Assembly (NCBI GenBank): GCA_022865865.1
Contig: JALHTN010000597.1
Coordinates: forward strand, 1 to 18,308
Direction of reading: 5' to 3'
Length of the DNA stretch: 18,308 nt
Source of the DNA: Anaerolineales bacterium
Lineage (GTDB): Bacteria; Chloroflexota; Anaerolineae; Anaerolineales; UBA4823
Under the pieces are notes generated by a model. It made no database searches, had not been told where the DNA came from, and worked only from the letters and a program-made list of their open reading frames with translations. How positions within the stretch are numbered: position 1 is the stretch's first letter; the number at the start of each line of letters is the position of its first letter. Below, piece by piece: positions 1-6,450 of this stretch. Position numbers and translations under genes: made by a program.

Positions 1-545
1 CGCCAACAATCTGAAGCTGCCCCCATCTTACGACACAACATCGCCAAAAAAACTTCTACCTCTGGAATTTTATCCCATACCTGAGGTAGAAATGTTGCGC
101 GACGGATACCCTTTTTGACAACAACGCCATCCAATCCTGGACGAATTTGAGTTAATAATTCATCTGGATGCTGATATTTTAATAATTTGGGGGGTGTTAA
201 TCTCGAGATTTCGATCGATATCTGGGATAATTCATCCACTTGGACTGGGGGAAATCGATAATCTTCGAGGGCAGCTGCAACAGCATGAACACGCACATCC
301 TCAGCTAAAGATCGCGTCGCTTCTAACGAACCAATGCAACCTCGCAGTTCCTGATTCTTCGTCAAAGTTACAAATGTAGCCCCAGGTTCTATTAATCTGG
401 ATGGAATACTGGGTAAATCTAAACTTGGAAGGGTTTCACCACTTACACCAAGGTCAAGAGCTTCCCTGGCTACTTGTAATAGATAAACCCGCTCTTCAAA
501 TGATAGACGATCATCCAATTGTCCAGGTCTTGAGGCCGCTTGCAT
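1..545 (-). CDS. AMMECR1-domain protein (AmmeMemoRadiSam system protein A), 3' end cut by window edge
   Basis: Translating the minus strand from the ATG at 543-545 gives 181 residues with no stop before the left edge, so the C-terminus is missing. AMMECR1 hallmarks are visible: LRGCIGSLE at residues 67-75, the FPPV segment near 98-101, a strand IEISRLTPP at 111-119, GLDGVVV at 137-143 and ATFLPQVWDKIPE at 150-162. In prokaryotes this domain often sits with a MEMO-domain protein and a radical SAM protein (the AmmeMemoRadiSam set). Its biochemical role is not settled; a role in protein or RNA modification has been suggested. The gene starts 19 bp after the stop of the flavin reductase-like gene, so the two are probably co-transcribed. 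The ribosome binding site is weak (GGA about 10 nt upstream). Family assignment is firm; function is open. The MEMO and radical SAM partners, if linked, would lie beyond the left edge. Confidence 0.88.
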   Translation of the reverse strand, partial: MQAASRPGQLDDRLSFEERVYLLQVAREALDLGVSGETLPSLDLPSIPSRLIEPGATFVTLTKNQELRGCIGSLEATRSLAEDVRVHAVAAALEDYRFPPVQVDELSQISIEISRLTPPKLLKYQHPDELLTQIRPGLDGVVVKKGIRRATFLPQVWDKIPEVEVFLAMLCRKMGAASDCW

Positions 546-564
546 AAGATTAATTCCGTTGGTG

Positions 565-1050
565 TTATTCTTGCAACAGGTGATATCGCTGGTTAAAATA
601 CAGGAGCGGGCTGCCCTTTCCCCCGACTTCGGCAGCAATCACCTCGCCGATGATCAGAGAATTTGTGGCAAAGTCATAAACCTTTGATACATTGCAATCA
701 AAGAATGCTAGCCCATCTTTGAGCATTGGTACCCCGGTGATGAATTTAATCGTTTCGATACCCGAAAAACGATTCTCAGAATCTGAAACCTGACCAGCAA
801 ATACTTTAGAGATTTCGACTTGATCGCTGGATAATATCGTTATCCCAAAGGATGCAGAACCGATCACCATATCATGAGTACGGGAGTTCTTCATCAAAGA
901 AATGGTGACCAATGGCGGGTCCAGGGAAACTGAGGTAAATGAGCTTACCGTCATCCCATGATCTATTCCTTGAAAATGCGTCGTAACTACAGTAACACCA
1001 GACGACCACTGGCGCATCACCATCCGAAGTTGATCTTGGTCTATTGCCAT
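565..1050 (-). CDS. flavin reductase-like (FMN-binding split-barrel) protein
   Basis: This 161-residue protein matches the small flavin reductase family (flavin reductase-like domain, PF01613 type), whose members reduce FMN or FAD with NAD(P)H for a partner monooxygenase, or bind FMN for other redox work. Visible features are GVTVVTT (18-24), GMTVSSFTSVSLDPP (32-46), FGITILS (68-74), VFAGQ (83-87), IGEV (134-137) and the C-terminal YFNQRYHLL (151-159). I chose the ATG at 1048-1050 rather than the one 72 bp upstream: it has an AGAGG ribosome binding site about 8 nt ahead, and the family usually begins right at this point. The GDH motif normally seen just before IGEV is replaced by A-T-N (128-130), so nicotinamide use may differ. 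No monooxygenase lies beside it; the next gene encodes an AMMECR1 protein. Family is sure, substrate unknown. Confidence 0.87.
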   Translation of the reverse strand: MAIDQDQLRMVMRQWSSGVTVVTTHFQGIDHGMTVSSFTSVSLDPPLVTISLMKNSRTHDMVIGSASFGITILSSDQVEISKVFAGQVSDSENRFSGIETIKFITGVPMLKDGLAFFDCNVSKVYDFATNSLIIGEVIAAEVGGKGSPLLYFNQRYHLLQE

Positions 1051-1319
1051 AAAACCTACCTCTAAGGAATTTAACGTTTTTGGAATAATGAATATTCTAT
1101 CGGCGGAATTATCTGACATCATAAATTTGCATTTACCCCATCATACATGCCGTATCAAAGGACGTCAAGAGAATTTTTGTGGAAAAATTTTTCAAGAACC
1201 GGATTACTTACACAATATTGAAAGCTGGTCATGCGGAAAAAATTTAATAATTCAAGACAATAAGAAAAGACACGATGATTATCCAAAAACTCTTGCTTTT
1301 CAGGTGCGTTTAAGGTACC
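1051..1319. promoter_or_regulatory. divergent intergenic region with an A/T-rich palindrome
   Basis: This 269-bp stretch separates the minus-strand flavin reductase-like gene from the plus-strand amidase operon, so promoters in both directions should lie here. I do not see a convincing -35/-10 pair for either. A perfect 12-bp palindrome, GAAAAATTTTTC at 1182-1193, lies near the middle and a similar GGAAAAAATTT follows near 1236. They could be operator sites or just A/T-rich spacer. An 81-codon open frame crossing this region (1088-1333) does not look like a gene. Confidence 0.3.
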
Positions 1320-2129
1320 ATGGCTTCAGATAAAGCAATGGATTCTTCAGACACAACCACTAATTCAAACACAAGCGCTTCCCGACAAGGCATGTTTTAT
1401 CAGCTGCAAATTGTGCTGATCGTAGCCTTTATATTAGCTACCTTGTTTACTGCGTGGACTCCTGCTAGCTTATTGCCAGGGAACTTAAGCGAGAGATTTG
1501 CACAGGTGCTCGCCTTCCAGGCTACAGAAACTGCAGCTTTCCCAACACCAACAGCACGCCCTCGTCCATTAATCGGTGTAGTTGTGGGGCACTGGGATGA
1601 TATTACAAATGATCCAGGTGCAGTCTGTTCGGATGGTTTAACTGAGCTGGAAGTCAACCAAGCGATAGCTGCTCGAGTCAAACAAAATCTGGTTGATCAG
1701 GGATTTGATGTCGACCTATTACGAGAATTTGATCAAAAACTTCAGGCATATAAATCGTTAGCCCTCATATCAATCCATGCGGATTCATGCCAATTTATTA
1801 ATGATGAAGCTACTGGGTTTAAGATTGCAGCTGCTCTTTCTAACCAGTATCCAGAGAGAGCCGCTCGTCTGACAGCGTGTATAAAAGATCGCTATGCCAA
1901 AGCTACTGGATTAGCTTTGCATCCGAGTACCGTCACAAATGATATGAGCAGCTATCACGCTTTTGATGAAGTCGATGACAACACAAATGCGGTAATCATC
2001 GAGGTTGGGTTTCTCAATCTTGACCGTCAGATATTAACAAAAGACCAAGATCAAATCGCCAAAGGCATCTCAGACGGGATTCTTTGCTACATTCGTAATG
2101 AAGATATCTCGGCCGCTGACCAACCATGA
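1320..2129 (+). CDS. membrane-anchored N-acetylmuramoyl-L-alanine amidase (Amidase_3 family)
   Basis: A 269-residue protein that should cleave the bond between N-acetylmuramic acid and the L-Ala of the peptide stem, outside the membrane. Residues 1-28 are polar and Ser/Thr-rich, 29-47 form a membrane anchor, 68-83 a short Pro/Thr spacer, and the rest a zinc amidase domain. Zinc ligands can be placed at His91 (GVVVGHWD), Glu109 (GLTELEVN) and His153 (SIHADSC); the catalytic Glu is Glu228 in VIIEVGFLN. The usual DPGHGG reads VVGHWDD here, a moderate divergence that keeps the His. The domain is short, as expected for Amidase_3. An AAGG lies 4 nt before the chosen ATG; a second ATG at 1338 is possible. 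The stop overlaps the next start by 4 bp (ATGA), which points to translational coupling with the first L,D-transpeptidase. Confidence 0.87.
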   Translation: MASDKAMDSSDTTTNSNTSASRQGMFYQLQIVLIVAFILATLFTAWTPASLLPGNLSERFAQVLAFQATETAAFPTPTARPRPLIGVVVGHWDDITNDPGAVCSDGLTELEVNQAIAARVKQNLVDQGFDVDLLREFDQKLQAYKSLALISIHADSCQFINDEATGFKIAAALSNQYPERAARLTACIKDRYAKATGLALHPSTVTNDMSSYHAFDEVDDNTNAVIIEVGFLNLDRQILTKDQDQIAKGISDGILCYIRNEDISAADQP

Positions 2130-3172
2130 AATCCACATCCACCGAAGCACAAAAAACAATTCAGGATGCATATCAAGCCTTGAAAAAGGGGGATCGAAAA
2201 CAAGCACGCCATCTTGCTCAACGCGCTGCAGCATTAGCACCTGATATAGAAGAACCTTGGCTTCTTCTAGCTGCTGTTGCACCCCCAGAAGCTAGCCTGG
2301 AATATCTCAACCAGGCTTTAGAGATTAACCCCCAAAGTCAGCGTGCCCGCGAAGGGATGCATTGGGCAATCCAAAGATTACGCGCCAATTCACCCAAACC
2401 AATAGAGCGTAATCGAATCGTTATTGAGCAACCCTCTGCTGCTTCATTAACTAGAACAAAACCGCTCTTTATCACTTCGCTGCTTCCGTTGCTGCTTGTT
2501 TTATTAGCAATTGCCGCTGCTTTCTTTGCCTGGTACGGAACACCAACAATCTCAAGAGCCTTTTCATCAGGTGAACCTGTCCCAGTCTCGCAGGTTGAGG
2601 TTGTAAAGATCACTCGCACGCCAACTGCCACACCGACCTTTACACCAACACCTACATTTACACCAACCTCTACCCCGACTGAGACAGCGACTCCCACCAA
2701 TACTCCCACGGAGACACCAACAGCCACAGCTACCTTTACGCCGCCTCCGACAGATACCCCTCCACCACCTCCTCCAGCTGCGGCTAACTTTCCAGGGCTC
2801 CCTGCTGGAGTGGAACAAGGCGAACGCTGGATAGAAATAAACCTGACCAACCAAACTGCCTCTGCATATGAGGGAAAAAATCTGATTCGCACTTTTGTCG
2901 TCTCCACAGGGACCTGGATTCATCCCACTGTTACTGGAACATTCCGTATCTATGTAAAATATCAGTACGCAGATATGGCGGGCCCTGGATACTATCTACC
3001 GGATGTCCCCTATGTAATGTACTTTTACAAGGGTTATGGGCTTCATGGCACCTATTGGCATAATAACTTTGGCACCCCAATGAGCCACGGTTGTGTGAAT
3101 TTCACTATTCCTGATTCTGGCTGGGTTTTTAATTTTGCCTCTGTAGGAACCGTTGTATATGTCCACTATTGA
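2126..3172 (+). CDS. TPR-TM-Pro/Thr linker-L,D-transpeptidase (YkuD domain)
   Basis: A 348-residue protein with four parts. Residues 8-88 are helical and TPR-like (AYQALKKGDRKQARHLA, then LEYLNQALEINPQSQ) and should be cytoplasmic. Residues 113-136 are a strong membrane helix. Residues 163-218 are a Pro/Thr spacer made of TPTFTPTPT-like units. Residues 229-348 form a YkuD L,D-transpeptidase domain with His307 in HGTYWHN and the catalytic Cys323 in MSHGCVNF. Such enzymes make 3-3 peptidoglycan crosslinks or attach proteins to the wall. The start overlaps the amidase stop by 4 bp, and the following L,D-transpeptidase gene starts inside this gene's end, so the three are one transcript. The long spacer would let the catalytic domain reach away from the membrane into the wall. 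The cytoplasmic TPR may bind a partner; that is inference. Confidence 0.9.
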   Translation: MKSTSTEAQKTIQDAYQALKKGDRKQARHLAQRAAALAPDIEEPWLLLAAVAPPEASLEYLNQALEINPQSQRAREGMHWAIQRLRANSPKPIERNRIVIEQPSAASLTRTKPLFITSLLPLLLVLLAIAAAFFAWYGTPTISRAFSSGEPVPVSQVEVVKITRTPTATPTFTPTPTFTPTSTPTETATPTNTPTETPTATATFTPPPTDTPPPPPPAAANFPGLPAGVEQGERWIEINLTNQTASAYEGKNLIRTFVVSTGTWIHPTVTGTFRIYVKYQYADMAGPGYYLPDVPYVMYFYKGYGLHGTYWHNNFGTPMSHGCVNFTIPDSGWVFNFASVGTVVYVHY

Positions 3173-4217
3173 CCTTTTTTCATCATGTTCAGCACCACCG
3201 GGGGAGAACATATCGCGGCGAGATTTCCTTAAGCTTGGCAGCTTGGGAATGGTTGGTTGGTTCCTCAAGCCAATGAAAAGCTTTCAAGACCTGGTGCCTA
3301 ATCAAATGGGACGAGTCGCCGAAATGAAAACAGCTGTCTATGATCGTCCCTCATTTGAAGGAGATCAGGTCAAAGTTTATTGGAAAGACATGATTCTGCC
3401 GATCACAACGGTGACTGTTGGGGATGCTGAACCTAAACACAACCGGGTTTGGTACCAAATCGGAGAGGAAGGATTTGTTCATTCGGGCAGCATCCAACCT
3501 GTGCAAACTCACCTTCAGGATCCTGATTCGAATATCCCCATAACCGGCGCCTTGGTTGAAGTAACGGTTCCATATACAGATGTCCATTGGGGTCCGGGAA
3601 AGAACAATCAATTTGCATACCGTTTTTATTATGAAACGACTCATTGGGCTTCAGCACTCGTCCATGACAACCAGGGCAAACCCTGGTATCAAATCCAGGA
3701 GGATAAATGGGATCTAACTTTTTACGCCCCCGCAAATCATTTAAGAATTATTCCTCAGTCTGAGCTTGGTCCCCTTTCCCCGGATATCCCATTTTCAGAA
3801 AAAAGATTAGAGGTGCGATTGCGGGATCAATTAGCGATTGCTTATGAACGAGATAAACCCGTATTCATGGCTCGGGTGGCCAGCGGGGCAGAGTTCAGCA
3901 ACGGTCGATTTTTAACCCCAGCAGGTCGCCACAAAACGTTCCACAAACGACCATCTCGCCACATGGCTGCTGGTGATTTAGCATCTAACGGATATGATCT
4001 TCCCGGAGTACCCTGGATATGTTATATCAATGAGAAAGGGGTTGCTTTTCACGGCACTTACTGGCACAATGATTATGGACGTCCTCGCAGTCATGGATGT
4101 ATTAATTTAACGCCAACCGCTGCAAAATGGATCTTCCGCTGGACGCTCCCGAGTGTTCCACCTTACGAGAGCAGCGTTTATGAGAACTTCGGAACCGTCG
4201 TTGATATTTTTGATTAA
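3159..4217 (+). CDS. Tat-type exported L,D-transpeptidase (YkuD domain) with SH3-like N-terminal region
   Basis: A 352-residue protein. A twin-arginine motif, SRRDFLKLGS at 19-28, followed by a short hydrophobic stretch (LGMVGWFL), indicates Tat export. Residues about 45-205 are rich in beta strands with W-Y-Q-I repeats (VWYQIGEEGFVHSG, PWYQIQEDKW), resembling SH3-like wall-binding modules. The YkuD domain covers about 220-352, with His298 in HGTYWHND and catalytic Cys314 in SHGCINLT. I chose the ATG at 3159, 14 bp inside the preceding gene, because it has AGGA about 10 nt upstream; a TTG two codons earlier is also possible. It is homologous to the preceding gene in the catalytic domain only, so the pair looks like paralogues with different anchoring and export: one membrane-tethered, one folded before export. 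Confidence 0.88.
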   Translation: MSTIDLFSSCSAPPGENISRRDFLKLGSLGMVGWFLKPMKSFQDLVPNQMGRVAEMKTAVYDRPSFEGDQVKVYWKDMILPITTVTVGDAEPKHNRVWYQIGEEGFVHSGSIQPVQTHLQDPDSNIPITGALVEVTVPYTDVHWGPGKNNQFAYRFYYETTHWASALVHDNQGKPWYQIQEDKWDLTFYAPANHLRIIPQSELGPLSPDIPFSEKRLEVRLRDQLAIAYERDKPVFMARVASGAEFSNGRFLTPAGRHKTFHKRPSRHMAAGDLASNGYDLPGVPWICYINEKGVAFHGTYWHNDYGRPRSHGCINLTPTAAKWIFRWTLPSVPPYESSVYENFGTVVDIFD

Positions 4218-4234
4218 TGATTGAGGAATAACCT

Positions 4235-4660
4235 ATGGCTCAGAAACCACTATTTGAAGGATTGGTTTTTGATGAATTCGATAAACCGGTCGAGGTAACC
4301 TATGTAGGGGATGAACCATTCTATGTGGTTGATGATGACGGTTTTCATCGCCATATCCCATCGGAGCAAGTCGACCGGCAGGTACTTCAATCGATGCGGG
4401 ATTTAATCGATGGTCATGAAGACTTGCTCAGCGAACAGACTGCAAAGATGTTGGGTCAAGAGGATATTTTTACTCGGGCTATGATCGAGTCACAGTTAAA
4501 AAATATCGACAAGCAGTTCGATACCTTGTTCAGCAGTGGTATTCCAGAGGAAGGTCGTGCCTATATGGGCATGATGGGATTTCGAATAACAATTGATTAT
4601 CACGGAGAAGTGATAAAAATCGACCAGCCTGGAATGATCGCACCTGATGATGAGGAATAG
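4235..4660 (+). CDS. small acidic protein of unknown function, last gene of the envelope operon
   Basis: A 141-residue protein I do not recognise. It has no signal peptide or membrane helix, so it is probably cytosolic. It is acidic (VVDDDGF at 31-37, PDDEE at the end). The N-terminal 45 residues look like beta strands (EVTYVGDEPFYVV), the middle (about 46-100) is helical with many Gln and Asp, and the end returns to strands (GFRITIDYHGEVIKI). A clear ribosome binding site GAGGA lies 7 nt before the ATG, which supports expression. It follows the second L,D-transpeptidase by 17 bp and precedes a strong terminator, so it is the last gene of the amidase/L,D-transpeptidase operon. A role in that unit, such as a regulator or chaperone, is only inferred from position. 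Confidence 0.75.
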   Translation: MAQKPLFEGLVFDEFDKPVEVTYVGDEPFYVVDDDGFHRHIPSEQVDRQVLQSMRDLIDGHEDLLSEQTAKMLGQEDIFTRAMIESQLKNIDKQFDTLFSSGIPEEGRAYMGMMGFRITIDYHGEVIKIDQPGMIAPDDEE

Positions 4661-4690
4661 AGAAACAGGAGCAATCCACCCCTATGAAAA

Positions 4691-4733
4691 AACCAGGTGA
4701 ATAATGAATATCTTTCACCTGGTTCTTTTTTTT
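4691..4733. terminator. strong intrinsic terminator, probably bidirectional
   Basis: Inverted repeat AACCAGGTGAA (4691-4701) and TTCACCTGGTT (4714-4724) with a 12-nt loop gives an 11-bp stem. On the plus strand it is followed by a T8 run at 4726-4733; on the minus strand the left arm is followed by a T6 run (A-run at 4687-4692). It lies between two convergent genes (ends at 4660 and 4756), so it can stop transcription from both sides. Confidence 0.9.
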
Positions 4734-4755
4734 ATATAAACTCCTTGAAGTTAGT

Positions 4756-6051
4756 CTATTCCCCCTGAATTTCTGAAATATTAGCGATGGTGGCTTCCTC
4801 TGCAGCTAACAATGCTTCCATTGGATCTGAACCTAATTCAACCACAGCTAGCAGAGCATTATTCACAGGGTCCCAATAAGCACCCATCTCAGGGATCACT
4901 GGGAATTGTGTTCCATGAGCAAAGGCAGCTGAGGCTTGTTTTTGAAGGGGGTCAGCTAATTCTAATCCAATAATCGCTGGAATATAGCCAGCCATGGAAG
5001 GATCAGAGAATATTTCCTGAGCTTCTGATGAGAGCAGGAACTCCATAAACGACCAACCACAATCCAAATCATGACCGGTGAGATTGGCATTCAGATAAAT
5101 GCTATCTGACTGTACATAACCTGACATATCACTAGGCCAGGGATCAATCTTGAAATTTTCTGTACCAATGGCATCTGCGAGACCCGAAGCATTCGAAAGG
5201 ACATCGATTATGATGCCCACCCTGTTTTCGAGAAACAGGGTGATGTCATTATCATTATTGTTCTCTATGGGTCCTGCTTCCTCAAAGCGCTTTAGCATTT
5301 CCACCCACTCAATTCCCTTATCATCATTGAAGGTAGGATTACCTTCCGCGTCCATCAGAGTTCCTCCAATGGCATGAAGGTGACCAGCTGAGTAAAACAT
5401 CCCATAATCAAAATAAGCTCCGATGACATCACCAACCGTTGCAGCTTGTGCCATTGCAATCAATTCATCAAACGAACCAGGAGCCTCATTGATAATGTTG
5501 GCATTGCGGAACATCAACACTCCCTTCACATTCAAAGGGAGCCCAATCAAAGCATCTCGATATTGTATAGCGCTGAGGGCTGCTGGGTTGACCATATCAA
5601 GAAATTCTGGATGGGTGAAATCTGATAAATCGTGAATCAGCAAATCATCATAGAAAATTGGACCCCATTCACCAGAGCCAATCAAGATCGATGGACCACC
5701 ACCTGTGGCAGCGGCATTTTCATATTTGCTTTTTAGATCGTAATTTGGGGTGTATAAAAAATCAAACTCAACATTTGGTCTTATTTCCTGAAAAGCATCA
5801 GAAACACCGAGTAAACTTTCGATCTCATTTTCATTAAATGAATGCCATAATGAGATCGTACAAACAAGCCCCGATTCTTGCTCCTCAGTTTGCATGGGTT
5901 CTTCAGTTTCATCAGGTTCTTCGACTACAGTGGGTGCTTTGGTGATTTCCAGAGGTACATCCGTTGCTAATTCTGTGGGTGATGCACATCCTGCAGAGAC
6001 CATCGCAGTTAGAACGAGAGGAACTAAAACGAGAAAAATATTCTTAGAAAT
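4756..6051 (-). CDS. ABC-transporter substrate-binding lipoprotein, family 1 (sugar type), apparent ATT start
   Basis: About 431 residues resembling extracellular solute-binding proteins of family 1, which bind sugars or oligosaccharides for an ABC importer. Typical features are ISLWHSFNENE soon after the linker, AFQEIRPNVEFDF, FDELIAMAQAA, and a Trp/Phe-rich C-terminal helix region (GWSFMEFLLSSEAQEIF). Homology alone would allow the ATG at 6001-6003, but that leaves only MVSAGC before the lipid-modified Cys, far too short for export. Reading on upstream gives SKNIFLVLVPLVLTAMVSAGC, a classic lipoprotein signal. No ATG, GTG or TTG occurs in this frame between 6003 and the in-frame TAA at 6100-6102. 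The only well-placed site is ATT at 6049-6051, with GGAGG 9 nt upstream. The Cys is then residue 22, followed by an acidic Glu/Pro-rich linker (about 23-60). No permease or ATPase gene is adjacent. Confidence 0.85.
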   Translation of the reverse strand: MSKNIFLVLVPLVLTAMVSAGCASPTELATDVPLEITKAPTVVEEPDETEEPMQTEEQESGLVCTISLWHSFNENEIESLLGVSDAFQEIRPNVEFDFLYTPNYDLKSKYENAAATGGGPSILIGSGEWGPIFYDDLLIHDLSDFTHPEFLDMVNPAALSAIQYRDALIGLPLNVKGVLMFRNANIINEAPGSFDELIAMAQAATVGDVIGAYFDYGMFYSAGHLHAIGGTLMDAEGNPTFNDDKGIEWVEMLKRFEEAGPIENNNDNDITLFLENRVGIIIDVLSNASGLADAIGTENFKIDPWPSDMSGYVQSDSIYLNANLTGHDLDCGWSFMEFLLSSEAQEIFSDPSMAGYIPAIIGLELADPLQKQASAAFAHGTQFPVIPEMGAYWDPVNNALLAVVELGSDPMEALLAAEEATIANISEIQGE

Positions 6052-6450
6052 GTTGGATTTCCTCCAAGTAGATTGGTCGTTAGTACCAAGGTTTGCAGCT
6101 TATTTCCAGACAGCTCAAAATAGTACCGGGGAATAAACAATATGGCTAAGACCAATAAGAGTGGTTGCCGTATTGTAATCCAATTTAATATGAAGGGTTC
6201 AAACAAAAATGAACGTTGGCTAATTTTTCCCGGTAGAAATATGGTATACAATTGGCATTAATGAGAAGTTGGATCAAATTTCCATTTGCCGGGAAATTCT
6301 AATTTTATTATCTTACTGATTTCCTGAATCAAGCATTATTACACTATGGTTCTCTGTAAGGAATCTTACGATCAGTAAATTTTGTCCGCTGAATACAACC
6401 ATTCCTTTCTCCATGAATGAATATTAACTAATTGCTTACAAAACACTTCA
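6052..6450. promoter_or_regulatory. divergent intergenic region with several inverted repeats
   Basis: This 399-bp A/T-rich stretch lies between the substrate-binding lipoprotein gene (minus) and the DapA-family gene (plus) and holds no credible gene. Inverted repeats seen: TTTCCCGG at 6226-6233 with CCGGGAAA at 6289-6296; TTACTGAT at 6313-6320 with ATCAGTAA at 6371-6378; and a compact GTAAG-GAAT-CTTAC at 6356-6369. A related CCGGGGAA lies near 6126. The arms are separated by about 50-55 bp, which fits paired operator half-sites better than RNA hairpins. I could not identify convincing promoter boxes. A joint regulator of the two flanking genes would be expected to bind here, but that is inference. 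Confidence 0.35.
6061..6065 (-). promoter_or_regulatory. ribosome binding site that places the lipoprotein start at an ATT
   Basis: The minus strand reads GGAGG here, a full Shine-Dalgarno match, 9 nt before ATT at 6049-6051. No such sequence precedes the ATG at 6001-6003. This site, with the intact signal peptide that follows, argues for initiation at ATT or for an ATG-to-ATT change or read error. Confidence 0.7.

Noticed and set aside
1088..1333. Plus-strand open frame of 81 codons in the divergent gap
   Set aside because: It overlaps the start of the amidase gene, has no ribosome binding site, and its translation shows no family resemblance or regular composition.
2610..2780. Possible DNA tandem repeat
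   Set aside because: The repetition is at the protein level (Thr-Pro units) with varied codons, so it is a low-complexity coding stretch, not a DNA satellite.
2338..2907. Minus-strand open frames rich in Val-Gly repeats opposite the Pro/Thr linker
   Set aside because: They are the complement of Thr/Pro codons in the L,D-transpeptidase linker; the repetition is a by-product of coding for the linker. The same applies at 7556-7744.
6024..6251. Minus-strand open frame of 75 codons upstream of the lipoprotein
   Set aside because: It overlaps the lipoprotein signal peptide in another frame and its ribosome binding site; no homology is apparent.
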